Made by a program: the position numbers and the translations under genes
Notes under the pieces: generated by a model
Seen by the model: the letters and a program-made list of their open reading frames with translations, nothing else
Database searches by the model: none
What the model was told of the DNA's origin: nothing
DNA from: Sutcliffiella rhizosphaerae
GTDB lineage: Bacteria > Bacillota > Bacilli > Bacillales > Bacillaceae_I
NCBI RefSeq assembly: GCF_917563925.1
Contig: NZ_CAKJTJ010000006.1
Location: forward strand, 128,534-192,533
DNA length: 64,000 nt
Direction: 5' to 3'
Shown here: positions 30,675-39,140 of the stretch, piece after piece
Numbering within the stretch: the first letter of the stretch is position 1
Layout: each line of letters begins with the position of its first letter

Positions 30675-31007
30675 TCATTGCCCCTTCGGTGGATGATCTT
30701 TTCTTTTCATTCGTATAAACTCTTTAAATCGTTCTATTTCCTCTAGCTCTTCTTCTGTCCATACTTCACCTACGTGGTGAGCTGCTAGGTTTTCTATATC
30801 GTCAATGTGCTTCTTGTTAGTTCGTCCTAAAAGGTAGTCGGTAGACACATTGAAGTATTCTGCTACTTTCATTAAGTTTGCGCTGTTCGGAGTTTTCTTT
30901 TTCCAACCATAAAGAGAATTTTTACCAAAATCTAGTCTTTCTTCTAATTCTACTATTGAAATTTTTTGTTCCTCACATAATTTTTTTACCCTTTCAAATG
31001 CAGTCAT
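30675..31007 (-). CDS. Prophage repressor, HTH (Xre/cI type)
   Basis: This 110-residue protein has an N-terminal helix-turn-helix (ISIVELEERLDFGKNSLYGW, residues ~17-36) followed by NLMKVAEYFNVSTDYLLGR, the standard phage repressor pattern, and an acidic C-terminus. I choose ATG 31007 because AAGGATGG precedes it; an in-frame ATG at 31016 overlaps that site. It is divergent from the lytic operon and faces the operator region 31044-31290. The ImmA-like protein is its likely antagonist. Confidence 0.85.
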   Translation of the reverse strand: MTAFERVKKLCEEQKISIVELEERLDFGKNSLYGWKKKTPNSANLMKVAEYFNVSTDYLLGRTNKKHIDDIENLAAHHVGEVWTEEELEEIERFKEFIRMKRKDHPPKGQ

Positions 31008-31050
31008 ATCAACCATCCTTGTTACTTAGAACAAGAATAATTAATCTTTT

Positions 31051-31290
31051 AACTAAAACTAGTTTGACATTTTAGTTTAAAGGCTAATATACTTTGTTCA
31101 TAAGCTATTTAGTTAGCGAAAAAGAGTACAAAAAAGACGATCTATCAAAATACAATTTATACGTTGGGGAACGGGTGAATGTATTGTTTACAGGCTTTTT
31201 ATAGTCTTATTTAGCTATGCTTGTATTCTATATTAAAGACTAAAAAACGTCAATAGTTTTTAGTTAATTAGCTAACTAAATAGCTATATT
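31051..31290. promoter_or_regulatory. Prophage operator region
   Basis: TTTAGTTA-type half-sites recur across the divergent region: AACTAAAA at 31051 facing TTTTAGTTT at 31070, GCTATTTAGTTAGC at 31104-31117, and a near-perfect 22 bp palindrome at 31259-31280 (TTTAGTTA, six bases, TAACTAAA). These are the expected binding sites of the repressor and the Cro-like protein. The stretch 31118-31250 holds no gene. Confidence 0.65.
31064..31093 (+). promoter_or_regulatory. Rightward lytic promoter (PR-like)
   Basis: TTGACA (31064-31069) and TATACT (31088-31093) are separated by 18 bp. Operator half-sites lie just before the -35 and inside the spacer, so bound repressor would occlude it. The leader to the Cro-like gene is about 270 bp long. 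Confidence 0.7.
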
Positions 31291-31364
31291 TTGTAAATTA
31301 ACGCGCTGTGGTACCGAGCCGATGACGGTACAAACAATGTTGTAAGTCAGAAAGGAGCATATAT

Positions 31365-31547
31365 ATGACAGAAGAATTAGGAGCAAAAGTTCGTTCAGAA
31401 TTATTTAAAAGAAAGATGAGACAAAAGCAATTAGCAGATTTACTTGGTATTTCCAACGCATATCTATCAGACATCATTAACGGACGTAAAGATGGCCCAA
31501 AAGCCCAAGAACATGTAAAGCATATCCGTAAGATTTTATCTATCTAA
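31365..31547 (+). CDS. Cro-like HTH protein
   Basis: The 60-residue protein is almost only a helix-turn-helix (RQKQLADLLGISNAYLSDII). First gene of the lytic operon, behind AAAGGAG. It probably competes with the repressor for the TTTAGTTA operators, although it could also be an anti-repressor of another type. Confidence 0.75.
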   Translation: MTEELGAKVRSELFKRKMRQKQLADLLGISNAYLSDIINGRKDGPKAQEHVKHIRKILSI

Positions 31548-31568
31548 AGAGAAGGGAGTAAGTAACTC

Positions 31569-31850
31569 ATGCCTATCGCAAAAGTAAGTGTAGATGTTGA
31601 TGAGATGGTTATCAAGGAAATGCTTAATGAAAAGTTAGACCGTCATTTAAAACAACTTGAAAGTAGATTTACGTTCTGGGACATGAAGGAACTTTGCAGA
31701 CAAACATGTATGAGCGAAAACAGTATAAAAGAAAAATTCTTTTATGATCCGCGATTCCCGAAAAGGAGAGTAGGAGGCAAGTGGTATTTTCCAGTAGCTT
31801 CAACTACAATCTTTTTACTAACTTGGCTTTCAGAACAACCAACCAATTAG
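31569..31850 (+). CDS. DUF771-family winged-HTH phage protein
   Basis: The 93-residue protein carries the DUF771 pattern: WDMKELCRQTCMSENSIKEK followed by DPRFPKRRVGGKWYFP. The second half looks like a MerR/excisionase-type winged helix. Such proteins sit early in the lytic operon of Bacillus and Staphylococcus phages and may act as excisionase or regulator; not proven. Confidence 0.75.
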   Translation: MPIAKVSVDVDEMVIKEMLNEKLDRHLKQLESRFTFWDMKELCRQTCMSENSIKEKFFYDPRFPKRRVGGKWYFPVASTTIFLLTWLSEQPTN

Positions 31851-31861
31851 GAGGATGAAAA

Positions 31862-32032
31862 ATGTCAGAAGAAAAAGTAACTTACTCATCAAATCTACCA
31901 GAAAGGATTTCCGCTGTAGAAGCTTCAGTTACTACTCTTGTAGGACAGATAGTTGATTTGAAAAAGCAAGTGGAAAAGCTAGAAAAGGAAAAAGCCACCG
32001 CGGCAACGGTAGCTTTTAATAAAAAATTATAA
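31862..32032 (+). CDS. Small coiled-coil phage protein
   Basis: The 56-residue product starts at ATG 31862 behind AGGAGGATG. Its second half is a heptad-like coiled coil (LVGQIVDLKKQVEKLEKEKA). I do not recognise it. Its stop is two bases from the end of the convergent gene at 32034. Confidence 0.6.
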   Translation: MSEEKVTYSSNLPERISAVEASVTTLVGQIVDLKKQVEKLEKEKATAATVAFNKKL

Positions 32033-32033
32033 T

Positions 32034-32252
32034 TTACTCAAACCTTAAATGATGAGGAGCTTGCTCAATCACTTTATAACCTTGTTTTTCAGCTTCAACA
32101 ATTATTTCTTCTTTGGACATATCGTATTTTTGTAGATCAATTACAGCATAATCAATTCCTGGCATATTGAAATTAGCTAATAGTTGACTATTTAAATCAT
32201 CCCATGAAAATAGTTTCTCTTGCTTTAATGGACGTGGACTTAATTTACTCAT
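32034..32252 (-). CDS. Hypothetical protein on the minus strand within the early operon
   Basis: The 72-residue protein (FSWDDLNSQLLANFNMPGID, then KEEIIVEAEKQGYKVIEQAP) is not recognised. A strong ribosome site (GGAGGAGGTG) precedes its ATG. It opposes the surrounding early genes, which suggests separate expression in the lysogen. Its own promoter should lie within about 32260-32320. Confidence 0.6.
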   Translation of the reverse strand: MSKLSPRPLKQEKLFSWDDLNSQLLANFNMPGIDYAVIDLQKYDMSKEEIIVEAEKQGYKVIEQAPHHLRFE

Positions 32253-32369
32253 AATTTATCACCTCCTCCCAAGAAAATTATACCAAAAAGAGGAACCGAG
32301 GAGAGAAGTGTTTTCAAGATATTGGATTTTATCATTTTAGAAGTCGGTTATCCAAAGGAGGCATTAACT

Positions 32370-32558
32370 GTGAGAAATGGAGCTAAGAAAGAAGTTGTAC
32401 ACCGGATCGAATATTACACTCGCAAGGTTGCACAAAGATCCAAGCATTGTCTGGCCGATAAGCTGCCAAGGAAGTTCACGTATAGAAACAAGCGTTTACA
32501 GGCTTACAAGAAATTGATGCACATGGAAATCGAGAAGTTTAGGCAGGCAAGGGGATGA
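32370..32558 (+). CDS. Small basic phage protein
   Basis: This 62-residue, Arg/Lys-rich protein (RIEYYTRKVAQRSKHCLADK) starts at GTG 32370 behind AAAGGAGG. An in-frame TTG 16 codons upstream has no ribosome site. The charge suggests nucleic-acid binding, nothing more. Confidence 0.55.
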   Translation: MRNGAKKEVVHRIEYYTRKVAQRSKHCLADKLPRKFTYRNKRLQAYKKLMHMEIEKFRQARG

Positions 32559-32636
32559 GTGGAAATCACTCTAATGATGTGCGGTAAATGTTTTCGTGAA
32601 AGGAGTGATGCCGTCAAAGGTTTACTAGATTTGTAA
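32559..32636 (+). CDS. Possible 25-residue CxxC mini-protein
   Basis: A GTG directly after the previous stop opens 25 codons containing LMMCGKCFRERSDA, a single CxxC knuckle as in zinc-ribbon halves. No separate ribosome site is clear, so translation would have to be coupled. Low confidence. Confidence 0.25.
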   Translation: MEITLMMCGKCFRERSDAVKGLLDL

Positions 32637-32709
32637 CTTACTAGCTTTATAACTCTGAAACTACCGTCACTTGCTGCATTAACTAATCGAAAATAGGAGG
32701 TTACTAGAA

Positions 32710-32925
32710 ATGAATCAACCAAACTTTAAGAATCCCACTATCAGGGACTACACGCAACTACTTAATCAACTTGGTAAAGTTGTTCAGCTCATTGAAATTT
32801 ACAGAAATGCAAAAATCACTGTGCTGGTAAAACGTTATGAGAAAAAGCGTTTGGAGTTAAATCAGCAGTTAGAAACAATGAGAAACACAATGCTGTTTGC
32901 TAGTGCTAGTAATGCTAGGGCATAA
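32710..32925 (+). CDS. Hypothetical helical phage protein
   Basis: The 71-residue product (NPTIRDYTQLLNQLGKVVQL, then KKRLELNQQLETMRNTM) is helical and unrecognised. ATG behind AGGAGGTTACTAGAA. Part of the string of small early genes. Confidence 0.6.
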   Translation: MNQPNFKNPTIRDYTQLLNQLGKVVQLIEIYRNAKITVLVKRYEKKRLELNQQLETMRNTMLFASASNARA

Positions 32926-32938
32926 GGAGAGGAGTAAG

Positions 32939-33193
32939 TTGAGAAAGATAACTAAGAAGTGCTGGCAGTGTCATAGGACATTCCGAGTATTAGAAGATGA
33001 GCAATATGATCATGTTTGTACGAATGGTTGTTATGAAAATAACGGGCTTTCTGGAAGTATAGATGCTTGTGGGGAAGAAGTCACCAATGGTGATGAAGTA
33101 ATAATCCATGACGGAGAAATTATCCTTTATGAAAATGCTGCTAGATATCTGATAGAGGTATTAGGTGCTGAACGAAAAAATGCAGGGGAGTGA
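32939..33193 (+). CDS. Zinc-ribbon-like early phage protein
   Basis: This 84-residue protein begins KITKKCWQCHRTFRVL and has a second cysteine pair near CTNGCYENNG, so two cysteine pairs could bind zinc. TTG 32939 is chosen because GGAGAGGAG lies just upstream; an earlier in-frame ATG lies inside the preceding gene. Role unknown. Confidence 0.6.
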   Translation: MRKITKKCWQCHRTFRVLEDEQYDHVCTNGCYENNGLSGSIDACGEEVTNGDEVIIHDGEIILYENAARYLIEVLGAERKNAGE

Positions 33194-33198
33194 ATGGA

Positions 33199-33426
33199 AT
33201 GGATTTTCAAACAAGGGACAAGCTTCATCATAAACTTGATGGTGCTAAGAAAATAATTAGTGCAATTCATAAAACAGAAAACTTAATTAAGGAGTTAGAG
33301 GATGATAGACAAATTTCCTCAATTGCTATGTATTCTACTTATCATTTCCCAGATTTGATAATTAATAAGTTTGAACTTACAAAAATCATTGAAGTATGTA
33401 TTAATCGGATATTTGAAAGACCATAA
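33199..33426 (+). CDS. Hypothetical phage protein
   Basis: The 75-residue protein (DKLHHKLDGAKKIISAIHKT) is helical and unrecognised. ATG 33199 is preferred over GTG 33190, because GGGGAG ends directly at the GTG and is well spaced from the ATG. An 8 bp perfect stem-loop at 33472-33493 follows without a T-run. Confidence 0.55.
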   Translation: MDFQTRDKLHHKLDGAKKIISAIHKTENLIKELEDDRQISSIAMYSTYHFPDLIINKFELTKIIEVCINRIFERP

Positions 33427-33550
33427 AGAAGCTTTAACAAAAGAGTTGAACAACATAGTTGAAATAAAATAACTCGTTGCGACAACAACGAGTCAAAAAT
33501 TACAAATTTCATTTATCAATTATTTTGAGTTTACCACAGGAGGGAGAAAT

Positions 33551-33715
33551 TTGAAAAGAGTAGAAATTCCATTTTCCTCAAATAGTGGGGAACAACAAGC
33601 AATGGCTGCCTCAGGTGGATGCATTTCATTTAAACCGAATGGAAAAGTAGTATTTCAGTTTCCTAGCCAGGAACACTATGAATCTTATAAATCATTAATT
33701 AAGGGGGATAAATAA
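33551..33715 (+). CDS. Small phage protein upstream of the Gam-like gene
   Basis: This 54-residue protein (KRVEIPFSSNSGEQQAMAAS, then GKVVFQFPSQEHYESY) starts at TTG 33551 behind GGAGGGAG. Its stop overlaps the next ATG (TAATG), so the two are translationally coupled. Function unknown. Confidence 0.6.
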   Translation: MKRVEIPFSSNSGEQQAMAASGGCISFKPNGKVVFQFPSQEHYESYKSLIKGDK

Positions 33716-34281
33716 TGTTAAATCAATTACAAGAAATCGAATTGTTGGATGTAGAGGATATTAATTCTCAAGGTGAAAGTAATGATGCTCCTAAGTTTGA
33801 AATTACAGATCTTGATAGTCTTAACTGGGTGTTCCGTAAAATGGCTGCTTTAAAAGCCAAACAAAAGGATATTCAGCAGCTGGCAGATGTTGAAAGACAA
33901 CGTATCTCTGATTGGGAAAAAGGAGAGCTATCTTCTATTACTAGCAGTCTTGAATTTTTTGAAAGTAAAGTTGCTGTCTTCCACATGGAAGAACTGGCGA
34001 AGGATCCTAAAGCTAAAACAATTAGCACTCCATATGGGAAATCCAAAACTCGTAAATCAAAGGAAGCACCTGAAAAAGAAAATGAAGATGTGATCCTGCA
34101 GCATGTTATCGAATCAGGATTGGATGATTTCATTAAACAGAGTGTTAAATGGGGCGACTTAAAAAAATCATTGAAGATTGCAGAAATTAGCGGTGAGAAG
34201 GTTGTAGTTGACGAAAATGGACAAATTGTTCCAGGTGTAACTATTAAGCCTGAGTCAATCTCTTATAGTGTGGAGGTATAA
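33715..34281 (+). CDS. Mu Gam-like host-nuclease inhibitor
   Basis: The 188-residue protein has a long helix pair at residues ~30-95 (MAALKAKQKDIQQLADVERQ) and then the segment TISTPYGKSKTRKSKEAPE, typical of Gam-like proteins that bind DNA ends and block host exonucleases. The C-terminus ends VPGVTIKPESISYSVEV, also usual in this family. It starts the recombination/replication block. Assignment by pattern. Confidence 0.7.
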   Translation: MLNQLQEIELLDVEDINSQGESNDAPKFEITDLDSLNWVFRKMAALKAKQKDIQQLADVERQRISDWEKGELSSITSSLEFFESKVAVFHMEELAKDPKAKTISTPYGKSKTRKSKEAPEKENEDVILQHVIESGLDDFIKQSVKWGDLKKSLKIAEISGEKVVVDENGQIVPGVTIKPESISYSVEV

Positions 34282-34283
34282 AA

Positions 34284-34541
34284 ATGCTAAAAGTAAATTT
34301 GGTTTCCTTTGAAGATTTGTCAGAGGAAGAAAAAGAATCTCAACCTAATAATGGTTGCGGAAAAGAATATGCAAACTATATCAAAATTAATGACGGAGAA
34401 AAAACATTAATGATTTTATCGGATGCGGTTGAACCCGAAGATGCAACATTTAGTCGTGATTTTTCAGATGTTGTGGAAGCAATTGAAGAAGCTTATAAGA
34501 TCGGTTATAGAGACGGTAAAAAGGTAGCTAACAAGGGGTGA
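34284..34541 (+). CDS. Hypothetical acidic phage protein
   Basis: The 85-residue acidic protein (FEDLSEEEKESQPNNGCGKE, then VVEAIEEAYKIGYRDGKKVA) is not recognised. It lies two bases behind the Gam-like gene and five before the ATPase, so it is part of the replication operon. Confidence 0.6.
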   Translation: MLKVNLVSFEDLSEEEKESQPNNGCGKEYANYIKINDGEKTLMILSDAVEPEDATFSRDFSDVVEAIEEAYKIGYRDGKKVANKG

Positions 34542-34546
34542 ATTAA

Positions 34547-35239
34547 TTGGAAACAACAAACGGTGCGCAAATAACCAAAAGTAAGAAAGCTAAAATCATC
34601 ATCTACTCAAAGCCAGGTGATGGAAAAACAACAGTAGCTGGATTGCTCCCAGGCAATACACTGGTACTAGATATTGATGGGACAAGCCAAGTACTACAAG
34701 GGTACTCCAATATAGATGTTGCAAAAATTGATGGTGCTGATCCGCATGATAGTATTCTAAAATTCTTTGCTCATGCAAAAGCAAATCTAGGTAAATATGA
34801 CAATATCTTTATCGACAATCTAACACATTATCAAAAGCTATGGTTAATGAATAAAGGTGAAAAAACTAAAAGTGGTATGCCGGAATTGAAAGATTATGCA
34901 TTGTTCGACAATCACTTACTCAAGGTAGTTGAAACCTTTAATGGATTAGATGCAAATGTCATCTACACTGCATGGGAAACCACTAGAAGCATTATTCATG
35001 ATAATGGCCAGCAGTACAATCAATTCATACCTGACATAAGAGATAAGATTGTAAATCATGTTATGGGCATTGTGCATGTAGTCGCTCGGTTAGTACGAAA
35101 AGCAGACGGTACTAGAGGCTTCATGCTCGAAGGTAATCAAAGCATCTTTGCAAAAAATCATTTAGATGATCGCAAAGGCTGCGTACAAGAAGAATTAATC
35201 ATGTCATCCACAAATCAGAAAACAGGGGGAAATAACTAA
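34547..35239 (+). CDS. Phage AAA-type ATPase / nucleotide-binding protein
   Basis: The 230-residue protein has Walker A YSKPGDGKTTVAG near residue 21 and Walker B-like NIFIDNLTHYQ. This AAA_24-like ATPase is commonly placed next to DUF669 single-strand-binding proteins in Bacillus and Listeria phages and is thought to help recombination. TTG start behind AGGGGTG. The stop overlaps the next ATG. Confidence 0.8.
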   Translation: METTNGAQITKSKKAKIIIYSKPGDGKTTVAGLLPGNTLVLDIDGTSQVLQGYSNIDVAKIDGADPHDSILKFFAHAKANLGKYDNIFIDNLTHYQKLWLMNKGEKTKSGMPELKDYALFDNHLLKVVETFNGLDANVIYTAWETTRSIIHDNGQQYNQFIPDIRDKIVNHVMGIVHVVARLVRKADGTRGFMLEGNQSIFAKNHLDDRKGCVQEELIMSSTNQKTGGNN

Positions 35240-35718
35240 TGTCATTCTTTAAATTTGATGAGGAAAATGCAAATACAGGATTTGAACTAGTAGCAGAAGG
35301 TAAATATGAGGCTGTTATTCTAAATACAGAGGCTGGGAAAACTCAAGCTGGCAAGCCGAAGTTAACAGTAGATTTTGAAATTCGTAGTGATGTTCCACAA
35401 AATCATCAAGGAGCAAAAGTCCAATTTAACACCTTCACTTTTGAACATGAGGTCTCCATTAGGATTGTAAACTCATTACTAAAAGCGTGTGGCTTTGCAA
35501 ATAACCATTCATTTAACTCTGCAGATGATATGGCAAAGGAGCTTATCAATAAAAACCTGAAAATCACTGTAAAGCATGAGGAATATGAAAAGGTGGTTGA
35601 CGGTGTTAAACAAAAACGAACTGCTGCCAAAGCAAAATATTATGATGCATCCGATGTAAACCCAGTTAGCCAAAATGGTAATCCAATAACTGTCGGTGAT
35701 GATGATTTACCGTTCTAA
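35239..35718 (+). CDS. DUF669 protein with SSB-like acidic tail
   Basis: The 159-residue protein matches DUF669 (FELVAEGKYEAVILNTEAGK, then a beta-rich core) and ends in GDDDLPF. An acidic D-D-L-P-F tail is the interaction tip of bacterial single-stranded-DNA-binding proteins, which recruits replication and repair partners. I infer that this is the phage SSB, acting with the neighbouring ATPase and primase-helicase. Confidence 0.75.
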   Translation: MSFFKFDEENANTGFELVAEGKYEAVILNTEAGKTQAGKPKLTVDFEIRSDVPQNHQGAKVQFNTFTFEHEVSIRIVNSLLKACGFANNHSFNSADDMAKELINKNLKITVKHEEYEKVVDGVKQKRTAAKAKYYDASDVNPVSQNGNPITVGDDDLPF

Positions 35719-35802
35719 ATAACTAAATAGAGAAGTTGGTATTTTGCTAGCTTCTCTTTTTTATACCCATTTTAGAGAAAAATTGCTTTATAGGAGGGCA
35801 AA

Positions 35803-38148
35803 ATGAAAGAGAATCCATACAACTTCAACGAAATCCCTGCTGAATTAAAAGCCCTTCCTCAATGGATTTTGTGGAGATCGGAAAGACGTAATAACAAACC
35901 AACAAAGGTGCCTTATCAAGTAAATGGTGAAATGGCACAGGCTAACAATAGACGTACCTGGTCCACCTTTGCAACAGCCGTTAAATTCTACTTAGAAGGT
36001 GACTATGATGGAATTGGCTTTGTATTTAGTAGGCAGGACAACTACATAGGAATTGATATTGATAAATGTGTTGTCCAGGGCAAAGTTAACAATTTTGCTA
36101 AGGAAGTGATTGCCGCACTCGACAGCTATACCGAGTTTTCTCCAAGTGAAACAGGTATTCACATCATCATAAAAGGAAATTTACCTCAATCAGTATTGGG
36201 AACAGGCAGAAAGAATACAAAGCATGGGTTGGAAATATACTCATACGGTCGCTATTTTAGCTTCACTGGTAATAGAGAAAATTCCAATGATGTTTATGAA
36301 CGAACAGACGAGCTGGCAGAAGTCTTTGAACAATACTTTGACGGTAGCTACATTCAAGGACGAGTAAACCTAGCAGAATTTGAAAAGGATGAAATTAAGA
36401 TATCCAATGAAGCACTTTGGGAGAGAATTTTCCGAAGTAAAAACGGTGATGAGATCCGTTCCTTATACAATGGAAATTTAATCAATAGTGACCATTCAGC
36501 AAGTGACTTGGCACTTTGTAATCACTTAGCATTCTGGACAGGTAACTCAGCTACTAGAATGGACACCATGTTCCGTGAAACAAGTCTAATGCGTGATAAA
36601 TGGGATGTCATTCATTTTAGAGATACGAATGAAACATATGGTGAAAGAACAATAGCAACAGCTATTTCTGCCACTTCTACAACGATCCTAGACAACAAAA
36701 AACAGTTTGAGGAGTTTTCTTACGATTTTCATTTTGGTGATGCAGAAGAAGTTGTGGAAGATAAACCAAAAAAGAAGTTTCGATTAACTGAACTTGGAAA
36801 CGCTGAAAGAATCGCTCATGAATATGGACATGTAATTAAGTTCGTAAGTGAAATGGGTTGGCTCATATGGGATGGGAAACGGTGGAAGGTAGACACCAAG
36901 AAAGAAATTGAACGAATCACTGCAAAGGTGCTTCGTGGACTTTATAAATCAGAGGATGAATCAGAAACAAAGTGGGCTAGGATGTGTGAGCGAAGAAACA
37001 TAAGAATGAACAGTATTAAGGACCTCATGCCCTTAGTTCCAGGAGAACGAGAAGACTTTGATAGGCATAAATATTTGTTAAATGTAGAAAACGGAATTGT
37101 AGATTTAAAAACAGCAAAGCTACAGGCACATGATAGAGAGCTTAGTTTAACCAAAATCACCAATGTTGAATTTGATGAAAAAGCCAAATGTCCGACTTGG
37201 ATGTTGTTCCTAAATCAAATATTCAAAGGAGATACAGCATTAATAGAATACATGCAGCGACTTGTTGGATATTCCTTAACTGGGGACATTTCAGAACAAT
37301 CCATGTACTTTCTAGTCGGTGGTGGTTCCAATGGTAAATCAACCTTTGTAAATACCATAAAAAAGTTAATGGGTGATTACGGATCTCAAACAAAGTCAGA
37401 TACTTTTATCAAGAAAAAAGATACCGGAGCAAATAACGATATTGCTAGATTAGTAAATTCGAGATTTGTTTCGGCAGTAGAGTCCGAAGAAGGTGAAAAA
37501 CTACAGGAGTCTCTTGTAAAGACAATAACAGGTGGAGAACCTATCCTAGCTCGATTTTTAAGACAAGAATATTTCGAGTTTACACCTGAATTTAAAGTGT
37601 TTTTTACGACAAATCATAAACCAATAATAGGTGGGGTTGATGATGGGATATGGAGACGTGTGAAAATCATCCCATTTACATTAAGCCTTCAACTTCATGA
37701 ACGTGATAAAAAACTGGAAGAAAAACTTTCTTTTGAAATGCCTGGCATTCTTAACTGGGCCATACAGGGTTGTTTAAAGTGGCAGCAGTCAGGACTGAAG
37801 GAACCGAAAGTCGTAATGGATGCTACAGGTAACTATAAAGAAGAAATGGACATCTTAGCTCCGTTCTTAGGGGAAATTTGCTACATTGATGAACCTAAAA
37901 ACGAAGCAATCAAAATTGAAGCTAAAGAATTATATAACGTTTATGACAATTGGTGCTTTAAATCAGGGGAACGTACTTTGGGAAATAGATCATTTTATCG
38001 AATGTTAGAAACAAAAGGCTTTGGAAAAATGAAAGGTGCTGGAAACAAGACGTATTTAACAGGAATTAACCTAAAAGAACGTATTCCAGTTACTAAAGAA
38101 AATAAAGAAGGCTCCCAAAGTAACTTTTTTAAGGTGTTAGATAACTGA
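35803..38148 (+). CDS. P4-type primase-helicase
   Basis: The 781-residue protein combines an N-terminal primase-polymerase-like domain (IGFVFS, GIDIDKC at residues ~66-90, SPSETGIHIIIKG and GLEIYSYGRYFSFTG) with a D5/P4-type helicase (Walker A GGGSNGKSTFVNT at ~504-516; FFTTNHKP further on). It should both prime and unwind at the phage origin, which likely lies in the iteron region just downstream. Ribosome site AGGAGGGC. Confidence 0.9.
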   Translation: MKENPYNFNEIPAELKALPQWILWRSERRNNKPTKVPYQVNGEMAQANNRRTWSTFATAVKFYLEGDYDGIGFVFSRQDNYIGIDIDKCVVQGKVNNFAKEVIAALDSYTEFSPSETGIHIIIKGNLPQSVLGTGRKNTKHGLEIYSYGRYFSFTGNRENSNDVYERTDELAEVFEQYFDGSYIQGRVNLAEFEKDEIKISNEALWERIFRSKNGDEIRSLYNGNLINSDHSASDLALCNHLAFWTGNSATRMDTMFRETSLMRDKWDVIHFRDTNETYGERTIATAISATSTTILDNKKQFEEFSYDFHFGDAEEVVEDKPKKKFRLTELGNAERIAHEYGHVIKFVSEMGWLIWDGKRWKVDTKKEIERITAKVLRGLYKSEDESETKWARMCERRNIRMNSIKDLMPLVPGEREDFDRHKYLLNVENGIVDLKTAKLQAHDRELSLTKITNVEFDEKAKCPTWMLFLNQIFKGDTALIEYMQRLVGYSLTGDISEQSMYFLVGGGSNGKSTFVNTIKKLMGDYGSQTKSDTFIKKKDTGANNDIARLVNSRFVSAVESEEGEKLQESLVKTITGGEPILARFLRQEYFEFTPEFKVFFTTNHKPIIGGVDDGIWRRVKIIPFTLSLQLHERDKKLEEKLSFEMPGILNWAIQGCLKWQQSGLKEPKVVMDATGNYKEEMDILAPFLGEICYIDEPKNEAIKIEAKELYNVYDNWCFKSGERTLGNRSFYRMLETKGFGKMKGAGNKTYLTGINLKERIPVTKENKEGSQSNFFKVLDN

Positions 38149-38470
38149 TTTTTAGCTTTAGTAACTTTTAATAACTTTTAAGAAATCCAGTAGTAACAAG
38201 TGTTTAAGTTAACTTTTATAGTTAAATAGTTATTTTAGTTATTGGATTTCCAGAAGTTTAAAAAAACCAAAAAAATAAATATATATATTATATAGAGTTT
38301 TTAATACTTTTGATTTTATGATAACTAAAATAACTTTTGATGTATGAAAAATACAATTTATCTTAGAGCCGCAAGGGTTCCAAGAAAGTTATTAAAGAAA
38401 AAATAAAGTTATTTAAGGGTTGTTTTCGTTACTAAATTGCATATTTTCCATTTCTTTAATAACTGTTGGA
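38149..38470. other. AT-rich iteron region, candidate phage replication origin
   Basis: This stretch between the primase-helicase and the next gene is very AT-rich and contains repeated TAACTTTT-type units. Forward copies are at 38161, 38171, 38209 and 38330; inverted AAAGTTAT copies are at about 38386 and 38406; ATAACTAAAA and AGTTATT variants lie between. An AT block (38270-38300) could be the unwinding element. No gene is visible here. Confidence 0.6.
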
Positions 38471-38479
38471 GGTTGGAAA

Positions 38480-38722
38480 ATGATAGAAAAATACATTGAA
38501 GAAAATATTAAAAGAGATATTAAGAGTTATGAAACAGTTGATTGCTTATATAAAAGATATTTATTGTTTTGTAAGTTTTACAATTCATTACCTTTAACAA
38601 AAACCAAATTTCATAATCAAATGAAATATTTCTGTATTAGTGTTACAGATACGAGGAAAAGGAAGGGCAGAGAAAATAAAGTTAGTAGATGGGGAGTGAA
38701 ACTACTACCATGCAAGTATTAA
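38480..38722 (+). CDS. Winged-helix-like protein downstream of the primase
   Basis: The 80-residue protein (VDCLYKRYLLFCKFYNSLPL, then KTKFHNQMKYFC) resembles the D5/P4-primase C-terminal winged helix that binds origin DNA, here as a separate gene. ATG 38480 follows GGAGGTTGG; 20 further in-frame codons upstream are rejected. Its place beside the iterons suggests origin recognition; this is inference. Confidence 0.6.
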   Translation: MIEKYIEENIKRDIKSYETVDCLYKRYLLFCKFYNSLPLTKTKFHNQMKYFCISVTDTRKRKGRENKVSRWGVKLLPCKY

Positions 38723-39138
38723 TGATCCTGAGCCAAATTTGGAAATCTGGAGCAAATATTTACCTTGATGAAAGTGATAATAAAGTGGCAATTAAGAATT
38801 AAAAATTAATACCAAAGGATGTTATGCAAGCCGCTGAGCAAAATTTTCAAGCAATAGATGATTGGTTTAAGTCTTGGAAGGGTGCCAGTAATGAAAAAAT
38901 CACGATTATGAAAATGCTCCATCAATTCTGTGGATGGCAGCATAACGAAAGAATTAATAATTGGTTTGTTGCTGATCAGGATTCTTTGATGGATTTTGTT
39001 GAATGGACTTGCATTCTTGCTAGGAAGGGATGGAAAGACCCTTACGATGATTACCGGCAATATGAAAATGATGAATCAGATAAATTGGCAAAAGAATTAT
39101 ACAACCGTGCTGTTACATATGCCAAGAAAGGAGCATGA
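38710..39138 (+). pseudogene. Phage protein split by an in-frame TAA
   Basis: ATG 38710 opens 30 codons (QVLMILSQIWKSGANIYLDE) that end at TAA 38800-38802. The same frame continues without a break through LIPKDVMQAAEQNFQAIDDW to 39138. The first part has the short beta-hairpin pattern of TubC-like docking domains, and the second is a helical phage domain. The parts read as one protein of 142 residues. The second part has only a weak ribosome site (AAAGGA before ATG 38824), so it may still be made as a 104-residue product. Confidence 0.65.
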
Positions 39139-39140
39139 GC

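Noticed and set aside
33472-33493. 8 bp perfect stem-loop as a terminator
   Set aside because: No T-run follows on the plus strand, and genes in the operon continue beyond it.
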